Positions 4,898 to 5,708 of a stretch of DNA of 5,708 bases are shown one piece after another. The translations under genes and the position numbers were made by a program. Below the pieces are notes generated by a model. The model had not been told where the DNA came from and searched no databases. It saw only the letters and a program-made list of their open reading frames with translations. Source of the stretch: Negativicutes bacterium (lineage in GTDB: Bacteria; Bacillota_C; Negativicutes; Sporomusales_B; JARLHX01); contig JARLHX010000370.1 in NCBI GenBank assembly GCA_031292035.1, positions 1-5,708 on the forward strand. Reading direction: 5' to 3'. Numbering within the stretch: the first letter of the stretch is position 1; each line of letters starts with the position of its first letter.

Positions 4898-5708
4898 ATG
4901 AGAGTGTTCAAATTTTCACCGGTTAGAATCCTGGCAAAATACGCCCTGGCGGTACTGGTCGTAGCGCTAACCACCTTCCTGCTCAGCTTATTTAATAATT
5001 ACCTGAGCAAGCAGGTCATTGCCCTGCTTTTCTTGCTGCCGGTAGTTCTTTCCACCCGCCTATGGGGGCTAGGACCCGGCATCCTCTCGGCTACCTGCAC
5101 ATTTCTTTGCCTGAACTATTTTTTCCTTCCTCCGTATTACACCCTGGTGGTCCACGAACCCCAGGATTTGTTAGCCCTGATCGTCTTTTTGATCGTCTCC
5201 GTGGTCATAAGCCAGTTGCTCGGTAGAGCCCAGGAAAGCATTGAATCGGCCGTTTCGAGAGAACGCGAGGCTACTTACCTATACGAATTGAGCATGTCGC
5301 TGGCCGGGCTGCACGACGAAGAATCGATTGCCAGGGTGCTGGCAGAAAAAATCCAGGAATCCTTCAACACGGAAAGGGTCGAGATCGTCCTGCCCAGCCG
5401 GTCGGCCGGGGCGCCCTTCATTTATAGTGTGCCTGCTGCACCACCAGATCACTCCAAACCCGATTTAACCGTCCCGCTTCTGACGGCCCGCGGCCGTCAG
5501 GGTGAGGCCCATTTATGGCGCAAGTTGCCCCCGCTCTCTTTCTCCGAGCAAAGGCTTTTGAGCACCTATACCAGCCAGGGCGCCCTGGCGGTGGAACGGG
5601 CTGCCCTGGCGCAGTCCGAAACCCGCACAAAGGTTTTGGAGGAAAGCGACCGGCTGAAATCCGCTCTGCTCTCCTCTGTTTCGCATGAGCTGCGCTCGCC
5701 GCTGGCCA
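4898..5708 (+). CDS. KdpD-like sensor histidine kinase, DUF4118-GAF-HisKA (3' end outside window)
   Basis: An open frame of 270 codons, cut by the right edge. Residues about 10-110 contain four hydrophobic segments with the DUF4118 (KdpD transmembrane) signature: LNYFFLPPYYTLVVHEPQD at 72-90 followed by a last TM segment. Residues about 120-240 form a linker helix and a GAF-like domain (LYELSMSLAGLHDEE onward, ending in a helix with ALAVERAAL). A short coiled coil leads to the HisKA H-box at 262-270, SHELRSPLA, with His263 as phospho-acceptor. The catalytic ATPase domain must lie beyond the edge. The cytosolic KdpD and Usp domains of true K+-sensing KdpD are absent, so this is a short KdpD-like kinase and its signal need not be potassium. 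A KdpE-type response regulator downstream would be expected. The ATG at 4898 is the first possible start after an in-frame TAA at 4886-4888; GTG at 4904 is an alternative. The gene is divergent from the cyclase operon. Confidence 0.88.
   Translation, partial: MRVFKFSPVRILAKYALAVLVVALTTFLLSLFNNYLSKQVIALLFLLPVVLSTRLWGLGPGILSATCTFLCLNYFFLPPYYTLVVHEPQDLLALIVFLIVSVVISQLLGRAQESIESAVSREREATYLYELSMSLAGLHDEESIARVLAEKIQESFNTERVEIVLPSRSAGAPFIYSVPAAPPDHSKPDLTVPLLTARGRQGEAHLWRKLPPLSFSEQRLLSTYTSQGALAVERAALAQSETRTKVLEESDRLKSALLSSVSHELRSPLA

Noticed and set aside
4894..4926. Ten-codon frame starting at the ATG 4 bases before the kinase start
   Set aside because: The predicted transcript start is at or after this ATG, and there is no RBS. 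A regulatory upstream peptide cannot be supported.
5418..5630. Minus-strand frame of 70 codons opposite the sensor kinase
   Set aside because: It is antisense to the GAF region of a continuous kinase frame and is Pro/Arg/Gly-rich without recognisable features.
1..5708. CRISPR arrays, tRNA/rRNA genes, transposase or integrase genes, phage genes
   Set aside because: No regularly spaced repeats, cloverleaf-like sequences, rRNA-like blocks or mobile-element protein motifs were seen on either strand.

Overview
The window looks like a piece of a Chloroflexota genome, most likely class Anaerolineae. This is an inference from gene content, not a database match. The clues are a lipoprotein with an NBR1-type Ig-like domain after a Thr/Pro-rich linker, a 7TM-PAS-PAS-GAF-GGDEF sensor, and a short-form KdpD-like (DUF4118) kinase. 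There are no rRNA or tRNA genes, CRISPR arrays, insertion sequences or phage genes.

Layout. (1) 1-431/434, minus: the 5' part of a secreted lipoprotein gene that runs off the left edge. (2) 435-587: a divergent intergenic region with a TATAAT box facing the lipoprotein gene and an A/T-rich box just before the next gene. (3) 588-1310, plus: a complete calcineurin-like metallophosphoesterase. (4) 1311-1590: a convergent intergenic region with no credible gene and one bulged stem-loop. (5) 4707-2248 then 2238-1591, minus: a two-gene unit. The first gene encodes an 819-residue membrane diguanylate cyclase with seven TM segments, two PAS domains, a Cys/His-rich GAF and a GGDEF domain. Nine bases later comes a compact 215-residue Tat-exported, lipobox-bearing molybdopterin oxidoreductase of the sulfite-oxidase fold. 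(6) 4708-4897: a divergent control region. It holds a near-consensus sigma70-type promoter for the cyclase unit, a G-rich tract that fits a G-quadruplex pattern, and a TATAAT box only 8 bases before the next start codon. (7) 4898-5708, plus: the 5' part of a KdpD-like sensor histidine kinase, cut by the right edge just after its phospho-accepting histidine.

How the parts may work together. Two membrane sensors with different outputs (c-di-GMP synthesis and His phosphorylation) are divergently transcribed from one 190-bp region. The cyclase appears to be co-transcribed with an extracytoplasmic molybdoenzyme. A working hypothesis is a redox-linked unit in which the enzyme acts outside the membrane while the 7TM/PAS/GAF protein senses a related state and sets c-di-GMP. 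The phosphoesterase and the NBR1-domain lipoprotein look like unrelated neighbours. I do not see a clearly new defence or mobile system. The most unusual items are the cyclase-molybdoenzyme pairing, the Cys/His-rich GAF, the GGDEI active-site variant, the G-rich tract beside the promoter, and the apparently leaderless plus-strand genes.
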